From: Dryomyza anilis
Taxonomy: Eukaryota > Arthropoda > Insecta > Diptera > Dryomyzidae
DNA: 64,000 bases
Assembly: GCA_951804985.1 (NCBI GenBank)
Contig: OX638134.1
Location: 8,763,017-8,827,016, forward strand
Reading direction: 5' to 3'
Shown here: piece after piece, positions 34,831 to 47,489 of the stretch
Numbering within the stretch: position 1 is the stretch's first letter
How the letters are laid out: each line of letters opens with the position of its first letter
Position numbers and translations under genes: made by a program
Notes under the pieces: generated by a model
What the model was told of the DNA's origin: nothing
Seen by the model: only the letters and a program-made list of their open reading frames with translations
The model's database searches: none

Positions 34831-36045
34831 AAATATAGAATTCACTTGGTACATTTAATAAATTTAAATTAAATTATATATAACAATTTTCACTTTCTAC
34901 ATCATGCTGATGACTAGCCTTAAACGAAACGCATAAAATTGAAATATCTACTGTGTCCTTCGGCAAGTGCCAAAGAAAAAATAATAAATTTATAAAAAAA
35001 ATCACATAAAATATTCAAATAGAAACAAGCCAAACAAGTGACTGCCGAACAGAGTTTATGACAGGATAATGAAAATGCGATGATGGCAGAAAGAATGGGG
35101 GGACGCAGGGAGAAAATGGGCTGCGCTGAGCTGGGCTGCTGTGTTCAAAATCTCAGCCAACACAAACAACTTTACAAAACCCAGACCAGAAACCCAGACC
35201 TGAAACCTAGAAATCAACAACAAATCTTGCCACCAACAGAATCACATCAGCATACAATGAATATGGATGCGTTGCATATGATGTTTGTTTGTACGTAGTA
35301 TGTAGTACGTGGTATGGCTCGATGGATGTTGTAATCTGGCATGTTTTGTAGTTTAACCTATGTGTATATGTAACTGCTGTTGTTGTTGTTGTTGTGCTGG
35401 TTTCAAACAGTTCGAGTTCTTGCTTCGTTTGACTTGATCCTTCATCTTTCGTCCTTCGACTCACACCAAACACCAAACCAATCCGCAGTTGAACCGAAAC
35501 TAAACTTGATGTTGGGGGTTGTGAAAAGTTAAATATTTAAAATATCTGTCTGTAGGCGAGGTTTTTAATCAAAATCTCGTATTTTTTTACGAATTTCTTG
35601 TTTGTCATACTCTACTTATTTCACTCGACTGACACTCTTTAAATATTGATTTCTAATACTTGTTATTGCCTCCTTTTAATGGTATTGAAATTATTATGTA
35701 AACTACAAAAAAATAGATAAAGAAAGATTATAAATATCATGTATAAAAATTGAAAATAAACGCAAGAATATAAACACTATATAAAATACAATGTAAACTT
35801 AACACTAATGTAGGTATCTTCATGAACACATGTTGAGTTTCATGCGTTTGCACTTGAGACGTAGTTATAATGCTCAAATATTGTATAATATTGTTCAGAA
35901 AATGTGTTAAAATACACACTAAAGTGTTCTGCATGAAGTGTTTTGTGTGCATCTTAGTTTTGAAGAGGCTTTTGTGTTTCAATGCCAAGTATATGTGCGT
36001 CGAACAGTGTGATTGAACGCAGAAAACAAGTGGTAAGACTTAATA
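34831..36045. other. Single-copy spacer
   Basis: Includes a purine-rich, GC-richer stretch (35080-35260) with short direct repeats of ACCCAGACC, and a GTT run at 35380-35395. Open frames at 35080-35298 and 35476-35207 show no domain. Confidence 0.55.
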
Positions 36046-38220
36046 TTTATGGAACCACTCCAGAGGACCTTTCCTCGCGAGGAAGGTAAGTGAGAAGTAA
36101 GAGAATGGTAAAAACAAGGCAAGAAGAAGGTAAAAAGAAGGTAGAGGATGATAAGAGGAAGGTATGTAGAAGGTAAGAGGAAGTCGTGGTGAAAGTATGT
36201 GGAGGGTATGAGGAAGACAAAATTGAGTTATGAGGAAGGTAAGAGAATGATAAGTGGGTGATAGGAAGAAAGTAAGAGGAAAGTGGGAGAAATGTAAGAG
36301 GAAGGTAAAAGAAAGGTAAGAGAAAGGTAAAATAAAGTTTAGGAGAAGGTGAGAAGTAGGTAAAAAGAGGGTAAGACAAATTCATGAATCAGGTACCCCA
36401 ATTTGATAGCAAATTAAGAGAAAGACACGAGAAAAGTAAGAAGAATGTCAAGAGAAGGTGCGAGTAAGGCAAGGGAAAGATTCAGCAATGGTAAGAGGAA
36501 GGTAGAATGAAGGTAAGAGTAAGGTAGATGGAAGGTAAGAGTAAGGTAGATGGAAGGTAAGCGGAGTGTAAGAAAAAGGCAAGACGATGGTAAAGAGTAT
36601 TTAGGGATAAGAGGAAGGTACAAAGAAAGTAGGAGGAAGGTGTGGTAATGTAAGAGGAAGGAAGGAATAAAGTAAGAGAAATGGAATGTTATGTCGAAGG
36701 TAAGAGTATGTAAGAGGAAGGTAGTGGACCGTAAGATGATGGTAAGAGGAAGGTAAGAGGAAGGTAAGAGTAAAGTAAGACGGAAGTGAAAGAAAGGAAT
36801 GAGGAAGCCAAATGGGAAATAAGAGGAAGGTAAAAGAGAGTTTAGGAAAAGGTCAGAGCAAGGTAAGAAGAAGTTAAGAGGAATTTAAAGAGATGATAAG
36901 AGCAAAGAAAGAGGATGGTAAGTGGAATGTAGGAGAACGGTAAGGGGAAAGTATGATGAAGGTAAGAGAAATGTAAGCAAGATATAAGGAGGGTAAGACA
37001 AAGGTAAGAGAATGGTAGGTGGAATGTAAGAATAAGGCAGGTGGAAGGTAAGCGGAGTGTAAGAAAAAGGCGAGAAAATGGTAACGAGTATATAGGGAAG
37101 GTTTAAGCAAGATAAGATAAAAATAAGACGAAAGTAGGAGGAAGCTACGAAAAAAGTAAGAGGAAGATGAGAGCAACGTAAGAAGAAGATAGGAGGAATG
37201 TAAGAGGAAAGTAGAAGGTAGAGAATGTAAGAGGAAGGTGGAGGACCGAAAGATGATGGTAACAGTAAGGTAAGAGTAAAGTAAGATAAAAGTAAAAGAA
37301 AGGTATGATGAAGCTAAAGGGAAAGGAAGATAAAGGAAAGTTTAGGAAAAGGTCAGAGCAAGCTAAGAAGAAGCTAAGAGGAATTTAAAGAGAAGGTGAG
37401 AGCAAGGAAAGAGGATGGTAAGAGGAATGTAGGAGGGCGGTAAGGGGAAAGTAAAAGGAAGGTAAGAGAAATATTTGCAGAAAATTGGAGCAAGGTAAAA
37501 GGAGGGTAAGATGTAGGAAAGAGAAAGGTAGGAGGAAGGTAAGAATAAGGTAGGTGGAAGGTAAGCGGAGTGTAAGAAAAAGGCATGAATGTGGTAAAGA
37601 GTATATAGGGAAGATTTAAGAAATGTAAGAGGAAGGTCGAATAAAATTAGAGGAAAGTAGCAGGAATGTACGAAGAAAGTATGAGGAAGGTGAGAGCAAG
37701 GTAAGATGAAGGTAGGAGGAAAGTAGGAGGAAGAGCATGTTAGGACGAAGGTAAGAGGATGTAAGAGCAAGGTAAGATGAAGGTAGGTGGAAAGTAGGAG
37801 GAAGAGCATGTTAGGTCGAAGGTAAGAGGATGTAAGAGGAAGGTAAGAGTAAAGTAAGATGAAAGTAAAAAAAAGGTATGAGGAAGCTTAAGTAAAAGGA
37901 AAAGGAAGGTAAAAGACAGTTTTGGAAAAGGTGAGAGCAAGGTAAAAGGAAGGTATGAGGAAAGTAAGACAAAGGTAAGAGGAATGTAGGACGGTAAGGG
38001 GAAAGTAAGAGGTAGGGTGGAAGGTAAGAGGAGTGTAAGAAAAAGGCAAGAGGAAGATAAGAGGAAGGAGAGAGGAATGTAAAGGAAAGTTAAAGGGAAG
38101 GTTAAGGGAAGGTAAAGGGAAGGTAAAGGAAAGGGAAGGCAAAGCAAAGCAAAGGGAAGGTAAAGGTAAAGGGAAAGTAAAGGGAAGGTATGAGGTAGGT
38201 AAGAGAAAAGAGAGGAAGGA
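36046..38220 (+). repeat. Purine-rich degenerate array of GGTAAGAGGAA units
   Basis: About 2.2 kb of A/G-rich plus-strand DNA made of ~11-bp degenerate words such as GGTAAGAGGAA, interspersed with GGTAGAAGG and GTAGGAGGAA. Many words contain GGTAAGA, which matches the 5' splice-site consensus. Longer duplications lie on top: 36845-37110 resembles 37335-37620 (offset ~490 bp), and GGAGGAAGAGCATGTTAGG recurs near 37727 and 37796. The minus-strand Ser/Leu/Pro/Tyr-rich frames are repeat artefacts. Confidence 0.92.
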
Positions 38221-39140
38221 ATCAACAAAATTTAGAAATTTATATGATGTACAAGAATTGAAGACTAAAAAGAAGTATAAATGTTCAGAGAATTAATATA
38301 AATATTTTCAAATTTCATGTCATTGAACAAATTCATACCAAATGCATCAAAAAGCATGATTCTCATCAACAGCATTTTTATTGAAAACGTGCGTAAAATA
38401 AAAAGCGGCAGCATCGAACGCTATGTCCTGCTACCTGCGGCTATTAATGAAGCTTAAACGAAAAAGAAAATTTGTATTTTGGTAACACAATCATACCACG
38501 TGGATCCGCCCTGAAATGCATAAATTTCACTGGTACGATATGCATGTGCAATTTTCAGCAAATTAATCGTTATTTTTTATTTTTTTTTTATTTTTGGTGA
38601 CAAATTTACAGCGACCAAAAATGAAAATAAAATGACAAATTCAAATGTAAAGTGAAAATTGCGAAATAATTGCATATGCATTGCAGTGGGTTGCGTTGCG
38701 TTGCTTGCGCTATATCGTTGCGCATTTCGAACGATATATCATGCGCGGATGTTGCGTCGTTCGGTCCCCCAATAAAATATTGAATTTTGCCGGCGCAATA
38801 TATCGTATTTTTGTTATTTTTTTTCTTTTATTGTGGTGACACAACGACAAGGGAGTTGGTTGGAAAAACGTGGCGTTGCCCAGGGCGCCATGTTGCGTTC
38901 TACCAATTTTTGTTGTTGTTGTTGACGATCAGGTTTTGTGTGAATGCCGTGTTTTGTATTAATTGAGTTATTTGTTCGGCTGTTGCATAAATTGTTGCAC
39001 CGACATAAATCTCATTTCATAGTGAAACAAATTTGCTGCATATAAATTAGTTGCAATTGCATTTGACTTGAATTTAGACATGATAATAAATTGATTTATA
39101 CATGGTAAACATATATTTTTAATATATTTATTACTGCATG
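38221..39140. other. Single-copy spacer
   Basis: No gene. GC-richer portion at 38690-38900. TATATCGTT (38711-38719) and AACGATATA (38730-38738) form a 9-bp inverted repeat with a 10-bp spacer. Confidence 0.55.
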
Positions 39141-41935
39141 CTTTTGATTTTTATGATTCTTTAATATTTTTGATATTTGTGATTCTTTTGGTTCTGTTGA
39201 TTTGCTTGATTCTTATGATTTTTTTAATTCTATTGATTATTTTGATTCTTTAGATTCTTTTGCTTGTTTTGATTGTTTTGCTTCTTTTGATTCTTTTGAT
39301 TCTTTTGATTCTTTTGATTCTTTTGATTCTTTTGATTCTTTTGATTATTTTGATTCTTTTGATTCTTTTGATTCTTTTGATTCTTTTGATTCTTTTGATT
39401 CTTTTGATTCTTTTGATTCTTTTGATTCTTTTGATTCTTTTGATTCTTTTGATTCTTTTGATTCTTTTGATTCTTTTGATTCTTTTGATTCTTTTGATTC
39501 TTTTGATTCTTTTGATTCTTTTGATTCTTTTGATTCTTTTGATTCTTTTGATTCTTTTGATTCTTTTGATTCTTTTGATTCTTTTGATTCTTTTGATTCT
39601 TTTGATTCTTTTGATTCTTTTGATTCTTTTGATTCTTTTGATTCTTTTGATTCTTTTGATTCTTTTGATTCTTTTGATTCTTTTGATTCTTTTGATTCTT
39701 TTGATTCTTTTGATTCTTTTGATTCTTTTGATTCTTTTGATTCTTTTGATTCTTTTGATTCTTTTGATTCTTTTGATTCTTTTGATTCTTTTGATTCTTT
39801 TGATTCTTTTGATTCTTTTGATTCTTTTGATTCTTTTGATTCTTTTGATTCTTTTGATTCTTTTGATTCTTTTGATTCTTTTGATTCTTTTGATTCTTTT
39901 GATTCTTTTGATTCTTTTGATTCTTTTGATTCTTTTGATTCTTTTGATTCTTTTGATTCTTTTGATTCTTTTGATTCTTTTGATTCTTTTGATTCTTTTG
40001 ATTCTTTTGATTCTTTTGATTCTTTTGATTCTTTTGATTCTTTTGATTCTTTTGATTCTTTTGATTCTTTTGATTCTTTTGATTCTTTTGATTATTTTGA
40101 TTCTTTCAATTCTTTTGATTCCTTTGATTTTTTGATTCCTTTGATTTTTTGATTCTTTTGATTCTTTGATTCTTTGATTCTTTTGATTCTTTTGATTCTT
40201 TTGATTCTTGTGATTCTTTTGATTCTTTTGATTCTTTTGATTCTTTTGATTCTTTTGATTCTTTTGATTCTTTTGATTCTTTTGATTCTTTTGATTCTTT
40301 TGATTCTTTTGATTCTTTTGATTCTTTTGATTCTTTTGATTCTTTTGATTCTTTTGATTCTTTTGATTCTTTTGATTCTTATGATTCTTTTGATTCTTTT
40401 GATTCTTTTGATTCTTTTGATTCTTTTGATTCTTTTGATTCTTTTGATTCTTTTGATTCTTTTGATTCTTTTGATTCTTTTGATTCTTTTGATTCTTTTG
40501 ATTCTTTTGATTCTTTTGATTCTTTTGATTCTTTTGATTCTTTTGATTCTTTTGATTCTTTTGATTCTTTTGATTCTTTTGATTCTTTTGATTCTTTTGA
40601 TTCTTTTGATTCTTTTGATTCTTTTGATTCTTTTGATTCTTTTGATTCTTTTGATTCTTTTGATTCTTTTGATTCTTTTGATTCTTTTGATTCTTTTGAT
40701 TCTTTTGATTCTTTTGATTCTTTTGATTCTTTTGATTCTTTTGATTCTTTTGATTCTTTTGATTCTTTTGATTCTTTTGATTCTTTTGATTCTTTTGATT
40801 CTTTTGATTCTTTTGATTCTTTTGATTCTTTTGATTCTTTTGATTCTTTTGATTCTTTTGATTCTTTTGATTCTTTTGATTCTTTTGATTCTTTTGATTC
40901 TTTTGATTCTTTTGATTCTTTTGATTCTTTTGATTCTTTTGATTCTTTTGATTCTTTTGATTCTTTTGATTCTTTTGATTCTTTTGATTCTTTTGATTCT
41001 TTTGATTCTTTTGATTCTTTTGATTCTTTTGATTATTTTGATTCTTTCAATTCTTTTGATTCCTTTGATTTTTTGATTCCTTTGATTTTTATATTCTTTT
41101 GATTCTTTGATTCTTTGATTCTTTTGATTCTTTTGATTCTTGTGATTCTTTTGATTCTTTTGATTCTTTTGATTCTTTTGATTCTTTTGATTCTTTTGAT
41201 TCTTTTGATTCTTTTGATTCTTTTGATTCTTTTGATTCTTTTGATTCTTTTGATTCTTTTGATTCTTTTGATTCTTTTGATTCTTTTGATTCTTTTGATT
41301 CTTTTGATTCTTTTGATTCTTATGATTCTTTTGATTCTTTTGATTCTTTTGATTCTTTTGATTCTTTTGATTCTTTTGATTCTTTTGATTCTTTTGATTC
41401 TTTTGATTCTTTTGATTCTTTTGATTCTTTTGATTCTTTTGATTCTTTTGATTCTTTTGATTCTTTTGATTCTTTTGATTCTTTTGATTCTTTTGATTCT
41501 TTTGATTCTTTTGATTCTTTTGATTCTTTTGATTCTTTTGATTCTTTTGATTCTTTTGATTCTTTTGATTCTTTTGATTCTTTTGATTCTTTTGATTCTT
41601 TTGATTCTTTTGATTCTTTTGATTCTTTTGATTCTTTTGATTCTTTTGATTCTTTTGATTCTTTTGATTCTTTTGATTCTTTTGATTCTTTTGATTCTTT
41701 TGATTCTTTTGATTCTTTTGATTCTTTTGATTCTTTTGATCATTTTGATACTACTCATTCTTTTGATTCTTTTGATTATTTTGATTCTTTTGATTATTTT
41801 GATTCTTTTGATTCTTTTGATTCTTTTGATTCTTTTGATTCTTTTTATTTTTTTGATACTATTGAATATTTTGATTCTTGTGATTTTTTGCTTTATTATA
41901 AACTTTTACTATTATTTTAATTCATTTGATACTTT
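39141..41935 (+). repeat. 9-bp satellite array (GATTCTTTT)n with higher-order repeat
   Basis: About 290 copies of GATTCTTTT. A marker cluster (GATTATTTTGATTCTTTCAA, then two CCTTTGATTTTTT words, then shortened GATTCTTT units) occurs at 40090 and again at 41031, 941 bp apart; a GATTCTTAT variant is also offset by 941 bp (40381 and 41322), while GATTCTTGT is offset by 932 bp (one unit less). So a ~0.94-kb block was duplicated inside the array. Both edges are degenerate. Asp-Ser-Phe and Ile-Leu-Leu frames are artefacts. Confidence 0.97.
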
Positions 41936-42965
41936 TTAATATTTTACATATTTACTTTGACAATATTTTATGCTATTAGAGTGGGTAGAGCAACATACTT
42001 GCTACAGCCAATGATTGTCAAAAGCACACTCATGACACTGGCAAAAATCCAATTAATTAAAAAAATATGCCGCAGGCAAACTTTTGCCACTTCAGCCACT
42101 ACTCATCGCAAACAGGACACAGAGCTTTATTGCATTTAATTGCATACAAATTGCAATTTACGTCAGTTGCTGTACTTATCACTACCGGATGTGCTGCTGT
42201 AAAAACAGCATCAGCAGCAACACATGATGTTGTTCAACTTGTATTTTTATCATTTTATTTATTTTGTAAATCTGTAAAATAGTTTTGAATATTTGCACAC
42301 ATTTATTTCAACTGATTTCATGACATATGCTAATTAGTCGTCTTTATTTTAAAATAACCCCTTATGCAAAGTAGCTCTGCTCTTTATAGCGAAATGTTTC
42401 AAGTTCAGAATTTATGGAAGTTTATGGCACAAGTTTGCATGGCAAATGAAGCTTAATTAGACAGACACTACAACCAAAACACACACAAACAAACACACAT
42501 TTAAAAGCACAAATCTACATTTACGCAGTGCCACTACCACAGTGACTAAAACACATACATTAAAATAACACTCTGCCTGATGCATGCCTGTTTGCCTCCT
42601 AATTGACAAACAACGAGAAGTGGCTGCCATGAAATAATGAAAGAACGAAGACCGAATAAAAGAGTGTGTTTGTGTGTTCATTTGTGAGTGAACGAATATA
42701 TGAAGCCACTAGTTATGAATAAACATTCGCCTCTTGTATGATTTTATGTTCACCATAGACTGGTGGCTGCTTGTCTTGACAAAACTTGGCACAATTATTT
42801 TTTAGTGCTACTTTTTGCAGTGACGCTGCTGTTAGTAGAATTTTAAATATAGTTTAGAACATTCTAGAATTGGTCATGATATAAATCAAAATTAGCTGAT
42901 TTGCATAATAAGTTATACAATATTAGATTATAAAAATAAAAAAAAATAATAGAAACAAAATAATC
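41936..42965. other. Single-copy spacer between inverted arrays
   Basis: No gene recognised. Contains CA-rich patches (42460-42500). It is the potential loop between the GATTCTTTT array and its inverted copy. Confidence 0.55.
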
Positions 42966-43545
42966 CTAAAAAGAATCAAAAGAATAAAAAGTATCCAAAG
43001 AATCAAAATAATCAAAAGAATCAAAAGAATCAAAAGAATCAAAAGAATCAAAAGAATCAAAAGAATCAAAAGAATCAAAAGAATCAAAAGAATCAAAAGA
43101 ATCAAAAGAATCATAAATATCAAAAGATTCAAAAGAATCAAAAGAATCAAATGAATCAAAAGAATCAAAATAATCAAAAGAATCAAAAGAATCAAAAGAA
43201 TCAAAAGAATCAAAAGAATCAAAAGAATCAAAAGAATCAAAAGAATCAAAAGAATCAAAAGAATCAAAAGAATCAAAAGAATCAAAAGAATCAAAAGAAT
43301 CAAAAGAATCAAAAGAATCAAAAGAATCAAAAGAATCAAAAGAATCAAAAGAATCAAAAGAATCAAAAGAATCAAAAGAATCAAAAGAATCAAAAGAATC
43401 AAAAGAATCAAAAGAATCAAAAGAATCAAAAGAATCAAAAGAATCAAAAGAATCAAAACAATGAAAAATCAAATTAGTCAAAAGAATCAAAACAATCAAA
43501 GAATCAAATTAAAAAAAAAAATAATCACAAGAATCAAAATGACCA
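42966..43545 (-). repeat. Inverted 9-bp array (AAAAGAATC)n
   Basis: About 57 copies of AAAAGAATC, the exact reverse complement of GATTCTTTT. A mildly variant zone with AATAATC, CATAAATAT and CAAATG lies at 43110-43170. It faces the large GATTCTTTT array across about 1 kb. Confidence 0.96.
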
Positions 43546-45325
43546 AAATATGGACGCAATGGAATTAAACATCTTTTAAAAATCTTTTCAAAATACATTT
43601 TCAGTATTTAGAAATATATTTGTAGTCATTGGACTATTTTATATCAGTTACAAGATTATTGGAACTACTTGACGTATACGTAACATTTAATGCAATATAT
43701 CAAATTATTATTTATAGCTCTAAAAGTAGCAATGGCATTGTTTCGTTTAAGAGCTTTATTAAAACTAGAAACGATACAAATTGAAATAAAAATTTGAAAT
43801 ATAATAACATAAAATTATTAAAATGAAACTCAGTGCATTAGCTTGAATATATATTCTAAAAATTGCATCATAGTGGTACAAATTAGAGATGGATGCGTAT
43901 CTGATTTTGATAGAATTCTAAAAGTGAATTATTACGAGTTTCATTAAAATTACAAATACAAATTTTTGATATATTTAGCATATTTTATAGTACATCTTAC
44001 TCATACGACATATACTCTAAAATATTTAGAATATATCAAAAATAGGTATATTTTTTATATATTTATATTTTTTAATGATTTTAAAGCTGATTTGTATTAT
44101 TAATAAAAAAAAACTGTAATTAAAAATATACTTAAATTATAAAATAAGCTAATTGTATAATATTTTAATCTACATGTCGTATGAGTGACATTTAAAGTAT
44201 GAAATACTAAAAATTTAAAAAGTTTAAAATGTGATTTTTATGATAATCTCTCAAAATTATCATTACATGCATTAATTCAAAATTAAAACTCTCTCCTGTT
44301 TATTGGTTATTATGTATTTTAGATGATATTAATGCTACTAAGTACTACTCATATTTTTAAATATATATTTAATATTGGTTCTTATATTTTTTCAACTATT
44401 TCGTTTAACAACGTGACATATGAGTGAAATATATAATTAATTTCAGGTATTTCCAAGGTACAAATAATCACTTTAAGTAAATTCTTGATGATTTGTTAAG
44501 AAACATATCTATTTTAATCGCTGAGTATTAAAATTAAAAATAGTGACAATTTACAAAAGATTTTATACCAAAATTATGCATTTTTTGCAAGGCCTCTGTG
44601 CTTTAAAAACGATTTTGCGTGGCGTTCAAAGCAAAAGCAATTGAGATGCCGCAAAGAACTAGATGCAAATATATTTGCCAGCACGTAAACGTCATTTGTG
44701 GGCACACAGGCATAAGCACAAGGTCATTATTGTGTCCTGCCAACAAGGACAATGACTAGGACACGCAACAAGAAAGCAGAACTAGAGTGGCAGACAGACA
44801 GGCAGGCGAGCAGAAAAGCAGGCACCAACCAACACAAACACATTAATAATAAAACGTACAGCAAGCCATAAGCGAATGCCACATCAAAGGACACTCGCAC
44901 ACAGGACATTCGCACATAAAACGGGAACATGCTGCTGAGTGGTGTCCGTTGGTATCCTGCGGTGCGGCAATGCGGTGCGTCATAATGCAAATTGACCTTT
45001 TGTGTTGACATTAGTTTTGAGCAGAGCCAGAACCTTTTATTCATTCATTTACTTTGGGGAGGTTGCAGAATATGATACCAAAAGAATTGAAGGATGTGTT
45101 GACTGCTTTTTGTCTCGTCCTTGTTGCTGTGTAAGAATGCTGCTGCGTAAGAATGATTAACATTAACCAACTCGTTAGCAAAACAACCTAAAGTGCACTG
45201 TGTGCCAAAAGTCTTGATTGTATTTTGCATGTTTAATGATGATGCCAAAATGTAGATGTTTTTAAGATAATAAAAAAATGATTTTTCATAAAAAATAATT
45301 TTAAAAATTGCAATTAAGATTAAAA
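43546..45325. other. Single-copy spacer
   Basis: Very AT-rich up to 44560, then GC-richer (44580-45060). Contains the MITE-like inverted repeat listed separately. No gene recognised; the minus-strand frames 45044-44727 and 45353-45045 carry no known domain. Confidence 0.55.
43991..44195. mobile_element. MITE-like segment with ACTCATACGACAT inverted repeats
   Basis: ACTCATACGACAT at 43999-44011 is the exact reverse complement of ATGTCGTATGAGT at 44174-44186; similarity continues inward weakly (CTCTAAAATATT against GATTAAAATATT). The interior is AT-rich and non-coding. Related words occur at about 44414-44430 and 60381-60396. No clear target duplication seen. Confidence 0.4.
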
Positions 45326-46245
45326 TGTTCACTGAATATTTAATTTTTTTCACTAAAAATTCAAATTTTCTCTAAATATTAAATTATTTACTCAAAATTC
45401 AAATTTTCACTATAAATTCAATTTTCACTAAAAATTCAAATTTTCACTAAAAATTCAATTTTTCACTAAAAATTCAATTTTTCACTAGAAAATTTAATTT
45501 TTCACTAAAAATTCCATTTTTCACTAAAAATTCAAATTTTCATAAAAAATTCAATTTTTGTTTAAAAATTCAATTTTTCACTAAAAATTCACTTTTTCCA
45601 CTAAAAATTCACTTTTTCACTAAAAATTCAATTTTTCACTAAAAAATTCAATTTTTCACTAAAAATTCAATTTTTCACTAAAAATTCAATTTTTCACTAA
45701 AAATTCAATTTTTCACTAAAAATTCAATTTTTCACTAAAAATTCAATTTTTCACTAAAAATTCAAATTTTCACTAAAAATTCAATTTTTCACTAAAAATT
45801 CACTTTTTCACTAAAAATTCAATTTTTCACTAAAAATTGAATTTTTCACTAAAAATTCAATTTTTCACTAAAAATTCAATATTTCACTAGAAAATTCAAA
45901 TTTTCACTAAAAATTCAATTTTTCACTAAAAATACAAATTTTCACTAAAAATTCAATTTTTGACTTAAAATTCAAATTTTCATAAAAAAATTCAAATTTT
46001 CACTAAAAATTAAATTTTTCACTTAAAATTAAATTTTTCACTAAAAATTAAATTTTTCACTAAAAATTCATTTTTTCATAAAAAATTCAATTTTTCACTA
46101 AGAATTCAATTTTTCACTAAAAATTCAATTTTTCACTATAAATTCAATTTTTCACTATAAATTCAATTTTTCATAAAAAAATCAATTTTTCACTAAAAAT
46201 TCACTTTTTCTCTAAAAATTCAATTTTTCACTAAAAATTAAAATT
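45326..46245 (+). repeat. 19-bp palindromic minisatellite, locus 3
   Basis: About 47 copies of CACTAAAAATTCAATTTTT, most regular at 45640-45850. Same orientation as locus 1, opposite to loci 2 and 4. Confidence 0.96.
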
Positions 46246-47489
46246 TTAATTATATACTATAATTTCAATTTATCAGCAAACATCATTAAATACTCCTCGG
46301 ATTGTTGCTGTTCAATTCAATAATTGATGAATGAGCTTCAATATGATGTCACAAAATTATGTCTAAACAAATAACGTCGCATTATCAGCAACGTATTGTT
46401 GCGAAGACAAAAGAATTTGTAGCTGACAAATGTCCATACAAAAGAAAATTAATGATAAAAGAAAAAAGCATAATATATACAATAAGGAAATAATAATGGC
46501 GACATTTGTGGTGATAATGTCGAGAGATACATTTTGCTTTGACAATTTTCAATTAAATTTATTAAAGTATTTTAATAACTTATTTTATATTTAGTAAAAA
46601 ATGTAATTTCTAATTAAAAAAAATTTCGTCTAGTGAAAAATCGAATTTTTAGTAAAACAGTTAATTTATTGTTAAATTTGAAATTATTGCAAAAAATTGA
46701 ATTTTTTGTGAATAATAAAATTTTGCTTATTTTAGTTTGAATTCGAACTAAATTAGTTTAAAATAATGTTAAATTTATATTCGTTTGATTTCGATTGCAA
46801 CATGATACTGTTGGCTCAATTAAACGTGCAACAGCAGTTGCCACCATCACTGGCATCCTTCGCATCCTTCGCAATTTGTTGTATTTTCACTCGTCGAAGA
46901 CGAGCAGCCGTTGGTATTTATTGCTAAATTCAAGAACTTGAGACATTTTGCCGGATTTGTGCAGTAAAAGTGGATGAAGTTGTAAAATAAGGCCAAGATG
47001 AAAATGTAAACAATAAGAAATAAAAAAATTTTATATTGAGAAAAAATATGGAAGATGCAACAGAAACAGAAAACGTTTAAAATTGAATAGAAGAAACAGA
47101 AATAAAATCAAATTTTACAAAAAAATTAAAATCTGAAAAGCTAAAAAAAAATGTGATAAAAATAAATAAAAATATACAAAATTTTGAAAGAAAGAAAAAA
47201 TAAAATAGAACATAAAAAATAAAAACATTCTGCAAATAATTTGAAACATCACTCGCAGCACAGCAACTGTTGCTACCAGTCAAAAGAAGAAAAATAAAAT
47301 AAAATAAAATAAAATAAAAAATAAATAAAGCTAAAAAAATCGAAATCTCTACTAAGTGGATTAAATCGCTACGTAATCGCGTTACAAAGCTGCATAAACT
47401 TCATTGCATTAATTGTATGCGTACATCAAGTGTAATTAATAGCGCATTTTTATTTGAATTTTTAATGAAAATTAAATTATTAAAGATAA
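46246..47489. other. AT-rich spacer between two inverted minisatellite loci
   Basis: No gene. A few eroded 19-bp units in the locus-4 orientation occur at 46590-46720, and an (AAAAT)n run lies at 47293-47322. Confidence 0.6.

Noticed and set aside
36047..38228. Minus-strand Ser/Leu/Pro/Tyr-rich frames up to 162 residues
   Set aside because: Antisense of the purine-rich repeat; pyrimidine codons give this composition automatically.
38711..38738. TATATCGTT / AACGATATA inverted repeat as a regulatory element
   Set aside because: Nine-bp arms of mostly A/T with a 10-bp spacer are not rare enough in this composition to support a claim.
39202..41939. Asp-Ser-Phe and Ile-Leu-Leu frames and the Arg-Ile-Lys frame on the minus strand
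   Set aside because: All come from GATTCTTTT units read in different frames.
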